DNA from: Pseudomonas sp. URMO17WK12:I2
GTDB taxonomy: Bacteria; Pseudomonadota; Gammaproteobacteria; Pseudomonadales; Pseudomonadaceae
Direction: 5' to 3'
DNA length: 64,000 nt
Assembly (NCBI RefSeq): GCF_003253735.1
Contig: NZ_QKYW01000007.1
Span: 73,451-137,450, forward strand
Shown: positions 44,920 to 52,862 of the stretch, in pieces
How the letters are laid out: each line of letters starts with the position of its first letter
How positions within the stretch are numbered: the first letter of the stretch is position 1
Notes under the pieces: generated by a model
Seen by the model: only the letters and a program-made list of their open reading frames with translations
Database searches by the model: none
Told to the model about the DNA's origin: nothing
Made by a program: the position numbers and the translations under genes

Positions 44920-45843
44920 ATGCCCAGCCGTCGCCATATCCTGCAGGGCAGCGCCGCGCTGCTGAGCCTCGCCGCCACCAGCCAGTTGCTGCCCGGTTTC
45001 GCCTTCGCCGCCAACCCTGCCGCCGTGCTGCAACGCAAGATCCCGTCCAGCGGCGAGAGCCTGCCGGTGATCGGCCTGGGTACCTCGCAGACCTTCAACG
45101 CGGGCCTCGACAACGCCAGCCTCAAGCCCCTCGACGAGGTGGTGCGGGCCTTCATCAATGGCGGCGGCACGCTGATCGACACCGCGCCCAGCTACGGCAG
45201 CGCCGAGGCGGTGACCGGCGAGTTGCTCAAGCGCACCAAGACCCAGGGCAAGGCCTTCCTCGCCTCCAAGCTGTCGAGCACCGGGCGCGAACGCGGCCTG
45301 GCGCAGTTCGAGGCCAGCCTCAAGGCCCTGCAGGCCGACAAGCTGGACCTCCTGCAGGTGCACAACCTGCAGGACACCACCACCCAGCTGGCCCTGGCCC
45401 GTGAGCTGCGCGAGCAAGGCAAGGTGCGTTACATCGGCATCACCCATTACATCGAATCGGCCCATGACGACCTGCTGGCCGTGCTCGCCAGGGAGAAGGT
45501 CGACTTCGTGCAACTCAACTATTCGGTGGGCGAGCGCAATGCCGAGAAGCGCCTGCTGCCCTACTGCCGCGACAACGGTATCGCCACCCTGATCAACCGC
45601 CCATTCCAGCGCGCGCAGCTGCTCAACCGGGTCAAGGGCAAGCCGCTGCCGGAATGGGCCAACGAGATCGACGCCACCTCCTGGGCACAGCTGCTGCTCA
45701 AGTTCATCCTCGCCAATGAAGCGGTAACGGCGGTGATTCCGGCCACCTCGAACCCACGCTACATGGTCGACAACCTGCGCGCCGGCCAGGGCCGCCTGCC
45801 CAATACCGCGCAGCGCGAGCGCATCGTCCAAGCGTTCAGCTGA
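44920..45843 (+). CDS. TAT-exported aldo/keto reductase
   Basis: A 307-residue protein from the ATG at 44920 (GGAG 7-8 nt upstream). The twin-arginine signal is SRRHILQGSAALLSLAATSQ, with cleavage after AFAA. The mature part is an aldo/keto reductase fold: LPVIGLGTSQTF, the catalytic Asp/Tyr in LIDTAPSYGSAEAV, Lys in FLASKLS, and His in LLQVHNLQ. Export by TAT implies folding with bound NADP(H) in the cytoplasm. The substrate is unknown. Confidence 0.9.
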   Translation: MPSRRHILQGSAALLSLAATSQLLPGFAFAANPAAVLQRKIPSSGESLPVIGLGTSQTFNAGLDNASLKPLDEVVRAFINGGGTLIDTAPSYGSAEAVTGELLKRTKTQGKAFLASKLSSTGRERGLAQFEASLKALQADKLDLLQVHNLQDTTTQLALARELREQGKVRYIGITHYIESAHDDLLAVLAREKVDFVQLNYSVGERNAEKRLLPYCRDNGIATLINRPFQRAQLLNRVKGKPLPEWANEIDATSWAQLLLKFILANEAVTAVIPATSNPRYMVDNLRAGQGRLPNTAQRERIVQAFS

Positions 45844-45955
45844 TACGCAGTGGGATCCGCGGACATATACTGGGGTTCGCCGGCGCTTGTCACGCCTGCC
45901 GTGCAGGAGTATCTGTTCACCCGCTGCCCCCTCTGATTACCACGGAAGCCCCTTG

Positions 45956-46615
45956 ATGTCCCCCGACGCCACCGCTCCACGTGCCACCACCGGCAAACCG
46001 ACTGGCCGCATCCGGCAGAAGAACGAAGAAGCGATCATTGCGGCCGCCGAGGAAGAGTTCGCCCGCCACGGCTTCAAGGGCACCAGCATGAACACCATCG
46101 CCCAGGCGGTGGGCCTGCCCAAGGCCAACCTGCATTACTATTTCAGCAGCAAGCAAGGCCTGTACCTGGCCGTGCTGAGCAACATTCTGGCCCTGTGGGA
46201 CAGCGCCTTCGACAACCTGAGCGTCGACGACGACCCGGCCGAGGCGCTGGAGCGCTACATCCGCGCCAAGATGGAATACTCGCGGCGCTACCCCAAGGCC
46301 TCGCGCATCTTCGCCATGGAGGTGATCAGCGGCGGCGCCTTCCTGTCCCAGCACTTCGGCAAGGATCACCAGGGCTGGTTTCGCGAGCGCGCGGCGATCT
46401 TCGAACAGTGGATCGCCGCCGGCAAGATGGAGCCGGTCGACCCCACCAACCTGATCTTCCTGATCTGGAGCAGCACCCAGTACCACGCCGACTTCGCCTC
46501 GGAGATCTGCCGGGTCAGTGGCCGCTCGCGCCTGACCAAGCCCGATTACCAGGCCGCGGCGGACAGCATGGTGCGCATCATCCTCAAGGGTTGTGGGCTG
46601 AAGCCGAGCGTCTGA
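45956..46615 (+). CDS. TetR-family regulator, RutR-like
   Basis: A 219-residue regulator. The helix-turn-helix is FKGTSMNTIAQAVGLPKANLHYYFSSKQGLY. The C-terminal domain closely resembles E. coli RutR (EYSRRYPKASRIFAMEVISGGAFL… DPTNLIFLIWSSTQYHADFA). RutR senses uracil and controls pyrimidine and purine use; no rut genes are nearby. The stop overlaps the next gene (TGATG), so the two are coupled. Confidence 0.88.
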   Translation: MSPDATAPRATTGKPTGRIRQKNEEAIIAAAEEEFARHGFKGTSMNTIAQAVGLPKANLHYYFSSKQGLYLAVLSNILALWDSAFDNLSVDDDPAEALERYIRAKMEYSRRYPKASRIFAMEVISGGAFLSQHFGKDHQGWFRERAAIFEQWIAAGKMEPVDPTNLIFLIWSSTQYHADFASEICRVSGRSRLTKPDYQAAADSMVRIILKGCGLKPSV

Positions 46616-47202
46616 TGCCTTACCTGCTACTCGCCCCCTGCGACTACCGCGAGGAAATCCGCAAAAGCCGTTTTCTCGCCCAGGCCAGCGCCATCGGCAG
46701 CGCGGCGGATGCCCAGGCCTTTATCGAACAGGTCAGCGACCCAGGCGCCTCGCACAACTGCTGGGCCTGGAAGATCGGCCAGCAATACCGTTTCAGCGAC
46801 GGCGGCGAACCCGGCGGCACCGCCGGCCGGCCGATTCTCGCCGCCATCGAGGCGCAGGGGTTCGATGGCGTGGCCGTGGTGGTGACGCGCTGGTACGGTG
46901 GCATCCAACTCGGCACCGGCGGCCTGGCCCGCGCCTACGGCGGCAGCGCCAACAAATGCCTGCAGCACGCCGAGCGCCAGGAACAGGTGCCGCGCAGCGC
47001 CTGCGCCTGCCATTGCGGCTTCGCCGAACTGGCCCTGCTCAAATCACGCCTGGCCGAATTCGACGCCGTGCTGGAACAGGAAGCCTTCGACGCCGAGGGC
47101 GCCGAACTGCAATTGGCCGTACCGCAATCGCAGATCGAAGGCCTGCAAAGCCTGCTTGCCGATATCAGCCGTGGGCGCAGTAGACTGCGCATCATCGAGT
47201 GA
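46615..47202 (+). CDS. YigZ/IMPACT family protein
   Basis: A 195-residue protein with the N-terminal IMPACT domain: KSRFLAQASAI, ASHNCWAWKIG, and the signature FSDGGEPGGTAGRPIL with VVVTRWYGGIQLGTGGLARAYGG. A short C-terminal ferredoxin-like domain follows. The bacterial family is widespread and may bind nucleic acid or ribosomes; its role is unsettled. Translationally coupled to the RutR-like gene. Confidence 0.92.
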   Translation: MPYLLLAPCDYREEIRKSRFLAQASAIGSAADAQAFIEQVSDPGASHNCWAWKIGQQYRFSDGGEPGGTAGRPILAAIEAQGFDGVAVVVTRWYGGIQLGTGGLARAYGGSANKCLQHAERQEQVPRSACACHCGFAELALLKSRLAEFDAVLEQEAFDAEGAELQLAVPQSQIEGLQSLLADISRGRSRLRIIE

Positions 47203-47229
47203 CCACCGCCCACTTGCCATGGAGCCGCC

Positions 47230-48162
47230 ATGAAGCCGCATCTGCTGATTCTCAACCCACTCAGTGAAGCCAGCCTGGCGTGCATCGCCGAACGGTATCA
47301 GGTGACCCATGCCGCCAACGCGGCGGCACGCGAGGCGGCCATTGCCGAGCACGGGGCGAGCATTCAAGCGGTGCTGACCATCGGCACCATCGGCCTGACC
47401 GGTGAGGAAATCGCTCGCCTGCAAAACCTGAGCTTCGTCGGCACGCTTGGTGTGGGTTACGAGAAGGTCGATATCGACGCCGCCCGCGCGCGCGGCATCG
47501 CCCTGAGCAACGGCGCCGGCAGCAATGCCGTGTGCGTCGCCGACCACGCCATGGCGTTGCTGCTGGCAGCGATACGCGATGTGCGCCGCCTGGACAATGC
47601 CTGCCGCGCCGGCATCTGGCGCGATGCCCTGCCGATGACCGAGGGCGTCAGCGGCAAGCGCCTGGGCATCCTCGGCCTCGGCGCCATCGGCGAACAACTG
47701 GCCCGCCGTGCGGCGGCGTTCGACATGCCGGTGGGTTATCACAACCGCTCACCGAAAGCCGGCAGCCCCCACCAATACTTCGCCAGCGTGAGGCAATTGG
47801 CGGATTGGTGCGACTGCCTGGTGGTGGCCATCCCCGGCGGCGCCGCAACCCATCACCTGGTGAACGCCGAGGTGTTCGATGCGCTGGGGCCTCAGGGTTA
47901 CCTGGTCAACGTGGCGCGCGGCAGCGTGGTGGACACCGCGGCACTGGGCAGCGCACTACGCGACAAGCGCATCCGCGCCGCGGCATTGGACGTGTACGAA
48001 AGCGAACCGCTGCCACCCACCGAGCTGCTCGACCTCGACAACCTGACCATCACTCCCCACGTGGGCGGCAACTCGCCCCAGGCGCTGGAACAGTCACTGA
48101 GCCAGTTCCTCGACAATATTGGCCGGCACTTTCGTGGGGAGGCGCTGCTGACGCCGATTTGA
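47230..48162 (+). CDS. D-2-hydroxyacid dehydrogenase (NAD(P)-dependent)
   Basis: A 310-residue enzyme with the cofactor loop LGILGLGAIGEQLARRAA. The catalytic Arg is in LVNVARGSVVDTAAL, Glu in LDVYESEPLPP, and His in LTITPHVGGNS. It is likely a glyoxylate/hydroxypyruvate-type reductase, but substrate specificity cannot be read reliably. GGAG precedes the ATG, 27 nt after the YigZ gene, so it may be the third gene of that unit. Confidence 0.9.
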   Translation: MKPHLLILNPLSEASLACIAERYQVTHAANAAAREAAIAEHGASIQAVLTIGTIGLTGEEIARLQNLSFVGTLGVGYEKVDIDAARARGIALSNGAGSNAVCVADHAMALLLAAIRDVRRLDNACRAGIWRDALPMTEGVSGKRLGILGLGAIGEQLARRAAAFDMPVGYHNRSPKAGSPHQYFASVRQLADWCDCLVVAIPGGAATHHLVNAEVFDALGPQGYLVNVARGSVVDTAALGSALRDKRIRAAALDVYESEPLPPTELLDLDNLTITPHVGGNSPQALEQSLSQFLDNIGRHFRGEALLTPI

Positions 48163-48216
48163 GAATCTTTTTTAGGCGACATAGATGAAGCTGCAACCGA
48201 GGCAAGAGCAGCCTTT

Positions 48217-48293
48217 CGTAGGGTGGGAGACGCTTCATCCGTCCACCGCACTGCCATCGCAATGGTGGCCAAAAAGAGCGTTGTCCACCCTAC
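48217..48293. repeat. 'tagggtgga' palindromic repeat, copy 3
   Basis: Outer arms cgtagggtggga and ttgtccaccctac, inner cgtccaccgc/caatggtgg. Close in sequence to copy 2 at 44098. Confidence 0.85.
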
Positions 48294-48317
48294 TGACTGA
48301 CGGAAAAATTCCCCGTC

Positions 48318-48472
48318 GTGGGAGCGGGCCATTCCCGCGAAAAATTGGCGGTGTGAACGCGCAGTCAGCCGTCATTATCTTTGCATGGTGGTGCGCTATC
48401 CCGGGTCGCCGCCCGCCCCGCCATACGATTGAGTGCAAATTCAGGATTTCGCGGGCATGGCCCGCTCCCACA
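48318..48472. repeat. REP pair split by about 97 nt
   Basis: Left arm gtgggagcgggccattcccgcg (48318-) and right arm cgcgggcatggcccgctcccac (to 48472) face each other as in a normal REP doublet, but the usual 6-8-nt loop is replaced by about 97 nt. Confidence 0.7.
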
Positions 48473-48553
48473 GGTAGTACGCTCCAGATGGCAGATGGAT
48501 CGGGCAGCGTAGACGCTAGCCCCAAACACCGCCCTCACCCGGCCAAAAACGCC

Positions 48554-48847
48554 CTACCCGCCGCCACTCACCTGCAGGCCAATCCCCAGCGCCTTGGCCA
48601 GCGACAGCGGCAACAGCAGGGTATCGAGCAGCGCGCTGGCCGGCAGGTCGACGCCGGCGTAGCGCGGCGCCTCGGCGCCAAAGCGTTCGACCGGGCAGCA
48701 ACCGCCCTGTAGCGCGTACCAGTCAAGCCGCGTGCCGGCGTACACCACCGGCGCGCCGGGCTGGTTGGCGTCCAGCGTGCGCGCGGTGGCGCAACCGCCC
48801 AGCTGCAGGCAGGCCAGCACCAGCAGCCAGCGCACGCGCCTAGTCAT
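48554..48847 (-). CDS. YceK/YidQ-type small lipoprotein (DUF1375)
   Basis: A 97-residue precursor with lipobox LGGC (VRWLLVLACLQLGGCAT). The family pattern follows: PVVYAGTRLDWYALQGGCC, then VDLPASALLDTLLLPLSL. DUF1375 lipoproteins are found in enterics and pseudomonads with no firm function. The ATG at 48847 lies inside the end of ubiX, giving an 8-nt overlap; a GTG two codons earlier is possible. Confidence 0.88.
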   Translation of the reverse strand: MTRRVRWLLVLACLQLGGCATARTLDANQPGAPVVYAGTRLDWYALQGGCCPVERFGAEAPRYAGVDLPASALLDTLLLPLSLAKALGIGLQVSGGG

Positions 48848-49472
48848 CGCCACTGTTTAGATGATGCTCGCCCCAGCGCGGCAACATGTCCTGCGGGATG
48901 TTCAGGCAGTTGAGGATGCGCGCGACGACGAAGTCGACCAGGTCGTCCACCGTCTGTGGCTGGTGATAGAAGCCCGGCGAGGCCGGCAGGATGGTCACGC
49001 CCAGGTTGGAGAGCTTGAGCATGTGTTCCAGATGGATGCTCGAATACGGCGCCTCGCGCGGCACCACGATCAGCTGGCGGCGCTCCTTGAGGGCGACATC
49101 GGCGGCGCGCTCGATCAGGTTGTTGCAGGCACCGGTGGCAATCGATGACAGCGTGCCGGTGCTGCACGGCACCACCACCATGGCCGACGGCGCACCGGAG
49201 CCGGAAGCCACCGGGGCCATCCAGTCTTCCTTGCCGTAGACGCGAATCTGCCCGTCGATGGCGCCGGTGTACTCGGTGAGAAACGCCTGCATGGCCTGGG
49301 GCTTGGCCGGCAGGCTGACGTCGGTTTCGGTGGCCATCACCAGCTGCGCGGCCTTGGAGATCAGGAAGTGCACTTCCCGGTCCTCGCGCACCAGGCAATC
49401 GAGCAGGCGCAGGCCGTACTGGGCGCCCGAGGCGCCGGTCATGGCAAGGGTGATGCGCTCCGGTCCACTCAT
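48840..49472 (-). CDS. ubiX: Flavin prenyltransferase UbiX
   Basis: A 210-residue enzyme that prenylates FMN to make the cofactor of UbiD decarboxylases in ubiquinone synthesis. Motifs: ITLAMTGASGAQYGLRLL (flavin loop), VVVPCSTGTLSSIATGACNNLIERAADV, LIVVPREAPYSSIHLEHMLKLS and ILPASPGFYHQP. Fits the family in length. It follows mpl after a MITE-like element whose end nearly abuts the ubiX ribosome-binding site. Confidence 0.97.
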   Translation of the reverse strand: MSGPERITLAMTGASGAQYGLRLLDCLVREDREVHFLISKAAQLVMATETDVSLPAKPQAMQAFLTEYTGAIDGQIRVYGKEDWMAPVASGSGAPSAMVVVPCSTGTLSSIATGACNNLIERAADVALKERRQLIVVPREAPYSSIHLEHMLKLSNLGVTILPASPGFYHQPQTVDDLVDFVVARILNCLNIPQDMLPRWGEHHLNSGDD

Positions 49473-49481
49473 AAATTCACT

Positions 49482-49634
49482 CTCAAAGCTGCTGTGCTTG
49501 CTTATGCTGCGTTAAAAGCCTGCGGGGTCGCCAGCCCGGTCGAATGCTCATTTACTACAGTAAACTCGAATGCGAGCCCAGTCCGTTCCTCGCAGGCTTT
49601 TGCCTTGCCTAATCTGCGCTCGCGACGCTTTGAG
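49482..49634. mobile_element. MITE-like element between mpl and ubiX
   Basis: Ends ctcaaagc (49482-49489) and gctttgag (49627-49634). An inner pair aaaagcctgcg/cgcaggctttt flanks the core, which on the minus strand reads gagtttactgtagtaaatgagcat in two parts (about 49550-49573). The core matches the 9516 and 27573 elements. It lies between two genes transcribed in the same direction, directly upstream of the ubiX ribosome-binding site. Confidence 0.7.
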
Positions 49635-49650
49635 CGCGAATTTCGGCTCG

Positions 49651-51000
49651 TTATGAAAGCGCCTTGGCCAGCTTGCCGTGCAAGCCGCCGAAGCCGCCAT
49701 TGCTCATGATCACCACCTGGGTGCCAGGGCGCACCCGCGCCTTCACGCCATCGATGATGGCTTCCAGCGAATCGCACACCTGGGTGGGATTGGTGGCGCC
49801 AGCGACGGTGGCCGCCAGATCCCAGCCCAGGTTCGGCGGCGCGTACCAGAACACCGCATCGGCCTGCAGCGCGGACTCGGCCAGGCCGTCGCGATGAGCA
49901 CCGAGCTTCATGGAATTGGAGCGCGGCTCGATCACCGCGATGATCTGCTCGTCGCCGACCCGCTTGCGCAGGCCGTCGAGGGTGGTGGCGATGGCCGTCG
50001 GGTGGTGGGCGAAGTCGTCATAGACGGTCACGCCGTTTACCTCGGCGACCTTCTCCATGCGCCGCTTGGCGTTGATGAACTTGCCCAGCGCCTCGATGCC
50101 CAGGGCCGGCACCACGCCGACATGGCGCGCGGCCGCCAGCACCGCCAGGGCGTTGGCGACGTTGTGCTGGCCGGTCAGTTGCCAGTCCACCACACCCTCG
50201 ACCTTGCCGTCGAAACTCACCTCGAAGCGCGAACCGTCGGCACTGAGCAGGCGGGCCTGCCACTGGCCGCCTTCACCGGTGGTCTGCACCGGCGTCCAGC
50301 AGCCCATCCGGATCACCCTCGCCAGCGCGCTTTCGCTGGCCGGGTGGATGACCAGGCCTTCGCTGGGAATGATCCGCACCAGGTGATGGAACTGCCGTTC
50401 GATGGCGGCCAGGTCGGGGAAAATGTCCGCGTGGTCGAACTCGAGGTTGTTGAGGATGGCAGTGCGCGGGCGGTAGTGGACGAACTTGCTGCGCTTGTCG
50501 AAGAAGGCGCTGTCGTATTCGTCGGCCTCGACCACGAAGAATGGCGTATCGCCGAGGCGCGCGGAAATCCCGAAGTTCTGCGGCACGCCGCCGATCAAGA
50601 AGCCCGGCGCCATGCCGGCGTGCTCCAGTACCCAGGCGAGCATGCTCGAGCTGCTGGTCTTGCCGTGGGTACCGGCCACCGCCATCACCCAGCGGCCCTG
50701 CAGCACATGGTCGGCCAGCCACTGCGGGCCGGACACATAGGGCAGGCCCTTGTTGAGCACGTATTCCACCGCCGGGTTGCCACGGCTCATGGCGTTGCCG
50801 ACCACCACCAGATCCGGCGCCGGCTGCAGGTGCGCGGGGTCGTAGCCCTGCATCAACTCGATACCCTGGGCTTCGAGCTGGGTGCTCATCGGCGGGTAGA
50901 CATTGGCATCGGAGCCGGTGACGCGGTGGCCCAGGTCCTTGGCCAGCACCGCGAGCGAGCCCATGAAGGTGCCGCAGATGCCGAGAATGTGGATATGCAT
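49651..51000 (-). CDS. mpl: UDP-N-acetylmuramate:tripeptide ligase (murein recycling)
   Basis: A 449-residue Mur-ligase. N-terminal Rossmann part MHIHILGICGTFMGSLAVLAKD, P-loop VAGTHGKTSSSSMLAWVLE, metal and substrate region NNLEFDHADIFPDL, and the C-terminal YDDFAHHPTAIATTLDGL. Mpl joins recycled L-Ala-D-Glu-meso-Dap tripeptide to UDP-MurNAc. GAGG lies upstream of the ATG at 51000; the longer frame to 51051 has no such signal. Confidence 0.97.
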   Translation of the reverse strand: MHIHILGICGTFMGSLAVLAKDLGHRVTGSDANVYPPMSTQLEAQGIELMQGYDPAHLQPAPDLVVVGNAMSRGNPAVEYVLNKGLPYVSGPQWLADHVLQGRWVMAVAGTHGKTSSSSMLAWVLEHAGMAPGFLIGGVPQNFGISARLGDTPFFVVEADEYDSAFFDKRSKFVHYRPRTAILNNLEFDHADIFPDLAAIERQFHHLVRIIPSEGLVIHPASESALARVIRMGCWTPVQTTGEGGQWQARLLSADGSRFEVSFDGKVEGVVDWQLTGQHNVANALAVLAAARHVGVVPALGIEALGKFINAKRRMEKVAEVNGVTVYDDFAHHPTAIATTLDGLRKRVGDEQIIAVIEPRSNSMKLGAHRDGLAESALQADAVFWYAPPNLGWDLAATVAGATNPTQVCDSLEAIIDGVKARVRPGTQVVIMSNGGFGGLHGKLAKALS

Positions 51001-51060
51001 GAAAACCTCGAAAACAGACGCGCCAGGGGCCGGCGAGCCGGGTGAAAACATGGCCGCAGA

Positions 51061-51180
51061 TTAGCACAGCAGCGCCCGGCACCCACCGGCGATAATGAGC
51101 TGGCGCGGCTGCTCCGAGAGTCGATCGGTCTTGGCGAGCATCAGCAGTTCGATAGCCAGGCGCCAGCCATCAACAGCGCG
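51061..51180 (-). pseudogene. Short coding-like fragment upstream of mpl
   Basis: A 39-codon open stretch between two stops, with strongly GC-biased third positions. It reads DGWRLAIELLMLAKTDRL and continues to a stop, but has no start codon with a ribosome-binding site at its beginning. It may be the 3' remnant of a lost gene or a chance effect of GC content; an ATG inside would give only 25 residues. Confidence 0.25.
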
Positions 51181-51251
51181 TTACGCCAGGGCGCTTGCGG
51201 TCCACCGACGGCCTGTTAAGGTGACCGCCACTCCCCCACCGAGCCGTTTCC

Positions 51252-52121
51252 ATGTGGTCGTTTAGCGCCTGGCGCCGTCGGCGTATTCTCTCCCGTAACC
51301 CTGTCAGCGCCAGCAGCTGGGCCACCGTGCGCCAGCGCCTGCCGATTCTCGACGGCCTCAGCAGCGAAGAAGAGCAACGGCTGCGTGAACGCGCCGTGCT
51401 CTTTTTGCACAGCAAGCACCTGACCACCCTGCCCGGCCTCGAACTGGACCTTGAAGACCGTCTGGCCCTGGCGGTACTGGCCGAATTGCCATTGCTCGGC
51501 CTGGCCGACCTGAACTGGTACCAGGGCTTCCACGAGGTGATTCTCTACCCGGATGACTTCGTCAGCCCGCAGCGCCATCGTGACTCCGGCGGCATCGAGC
51601 ACGAATGGGACGGCGAGCACAGCGGCGAAGCCTGGCAGCAGGGCCCGGTGATTCTCGCCTGGCCCGGCGTACAGGCCAGTGGCGGCTGGGAAGGCTACAA
51701 CCTGGTGATCCATGAGCTGGCCCACAAGCTGGACATGCTCGGCGGCGACGCCAACGGCCTGCCGCCACTGCACGGCAACATGGATGTCACCCAGTGGGCC
51801 AGTGCCATGCAACAGGCCTTCGACAGCCTCAATGCCGCACTGGATGCCGACGAAGAAGCGCAAACCCCCATCGACCCTTACGCCGCGGAAAACCCCGCCG
51901 AATTCTTTGCGGTGACCAGCGAGTACTTCTTCAACGCGCCGGACCTGCTCGACGAGGCCTTTCCCGCGGTCTACGAGCAATTGCGCCTGTTCTACCGGCA
52001 AGACCCATTGGCACGTTTGCGCCGCCTGCAGGTCGAACACCCGGACTATCAGCAAGCCACGCCCGCGACTGCCGATACGACAGATGGCTGTAATGGCAAC
52101 GACGCGGGAATCCACCTATAA
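51252..52121 (+). CDS. mtfA: MtfA-type zinc peptidase (DUF980)
   Basis: A 289-residue protein with the zinc motif HELAHK (around residue 155) and the third ligand Glu in ENPAEFFAVTSEYFF. Other family blocks are LADLNWYQGFHEVILYPDDF and LPPLHGNMDVTQWA. MtfA of E. coli binds Mlc and has aminopeptidase activity, affecting glucose uptake; Pseudomonas lacks that phosphotransferase system, so the partner here is likely different. It precedes ppa by 38 nt. Confidence 0.93.
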   Translation: MWSFSAWRRRRILSRNPVSASSWATVRQRLPILDGLSSEEEQRLRERAVLFLHSKHLTTLPGLELDLEDRLALAVLAELPLLGLADLNWYQGFHEVILYPDDFVSPQRHRDSGGIEHEWDGEHSGEAWQQGPVILAWPGVQASGGWEGYNLVIHELAHKLDMLGGDANGLPPLHGNMDVTQWASAMQQAFDSLNAALDADEEAQTPIDPYAAENPAEFFAVTSEYFFNAPDLLDEAFPAVYEQLRLFYRQDPLARLRRLQVEHPDYQQATPATADTTDGCNGNDAGIHL

Positions 52122-52159
52122 TCGCGCCACTTTTTTTGGCGCACATCAGGGAGTCACCC

Positions 52160-52687
52160 ATGAGCTACAGCAAGGTTCCGGCAGGTAAAGACCTGCCGAA
52201 CGACATCTACGTCGCTATCGAAATCCCGGCCAACCACGCGCCGATCAAATACGAAATCGATCACGACACCGACTGCCTGTTCGTTGACCGTTTCATGGCC
52301 ACCCCGATGTTCTACCCGGCCAACTACGGCTTCATCCCGCACACCCTGGCCGACGACGGTGACCCCCTCGACGTGCTGGTCGTGACCCCGTACCCGGTTG
52401 CCCCAGGCTCGGTGATTCGCGCTCGCCCGGTTGGCGTGCTGCACATGACCGACGAAGCCGGTGGCGACGCCAAGCTGATCGCGGTCCCGCACGACAAGCT
52501 GACCACCATTTACAAAGACGTTCAGGAATACACCGACCTGCCTCCGCTGCTGATCGAGCAGATCAAGCACTTCTTCGAGAACTACAAGGATCTCGAGAAG
52601 GGCAAGTGGGTCAAGGTCGAAGGCTGGGGCAACGCTGACGCGGCCCGCGCCGAGATCACCAAGGCAGCTGCTGCTTACCAAAAATAA
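52160..52687 (+). CDS. ppa: Inorganic pyrophosphatase (family I)
   Basis: A 175-residue hexameric-type pyrophosphatase with the signature region DGDPLDVLVV (three metal-binding aspartates), YPANYGFIPHTLADDG and the C-terminal FFENYKDLEKGKWVKVEGW. It hydrolyses pyrophosphate to drive biosynthesis. AGGGAG precedes the ATG, and a strong terminator follows. Confidence 0.98.
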   Translation: MSYSKVPAGKDLPNDIYVAIEIPANHAPIKYEIDHDTDCLFVDRFMATPMFYPANYGFIPHTLADDGDPLDVLVVTPYPVAPGSVIRARPVGVLHMTDEAGGDAKLIAVPHDKLTTIYKDVQEYTDLPPLLIEQIKHFFENYKDLEKGKWVKVEGWGNADAARAEITKAAAAYQK

Positions 52688-52704
52688 GCACAACCTGCCT
52701 TACG

Positions 52705-52732
52705 AAAGCCGGCCACAAGCCGGCTTTTTATT
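52705..52732 (+). terminator. Rho-independent terminator of ppa
   Basis: AAAGCCGGC and GCCGGCTTT stem with a CACAA loop, then TTATT. Confidence 0.9.
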
Positions 52733-52769
52733 GCCCGAAAAACCGCATCCCCCTGCGCCCTCGTGAGCT

Positions 52770-52862
52770 TTACGGCCGAGGTCTCCACGTACAACGGGCA
52801 GATTCCTGCGCCTCCAGGTCCTGGTCGAGCAGGGCCGGAGACTGGATTGGCTTGCTGGTCAT
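52770..52862 (-). CDS. Short 30-residue ORF coupled to the TlpA-like gene (possibly truncated gene)
   Basis: The ATG overlaps the TlpA-like stop as ATGA and is preceded by a perfect AGGAGG, so it is very likely translated. It reads MTSKPIQSPALLDQDLEAQE and then ARCTWRPRP. Such a strong coupling signal before so short a frame suggests either a microprotein or the 5' end of a third gene of the fisR operon, cut off by rearrangement near ppa. A shifted frame stays open further (YVETSAVKLTRAQGDAVF), which may indicate a frameshift. No homologue recognised. Confidence 0.5.
   Translation of the reverse strand: MTSKPIQSPALLDQDLEAQESARCTWRPRP

Larger units (their letters stand above)
48163..48553. 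other. Repeat-filled intergenic region
   Basis: Contains a 'tagggtgga' palindrome (48217-48293) and two facing half-REPs (48318-48346 and 48444-48472) with about 97 nt of unrelated sequence between them. No gene is supported. Confidence 0.6.
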
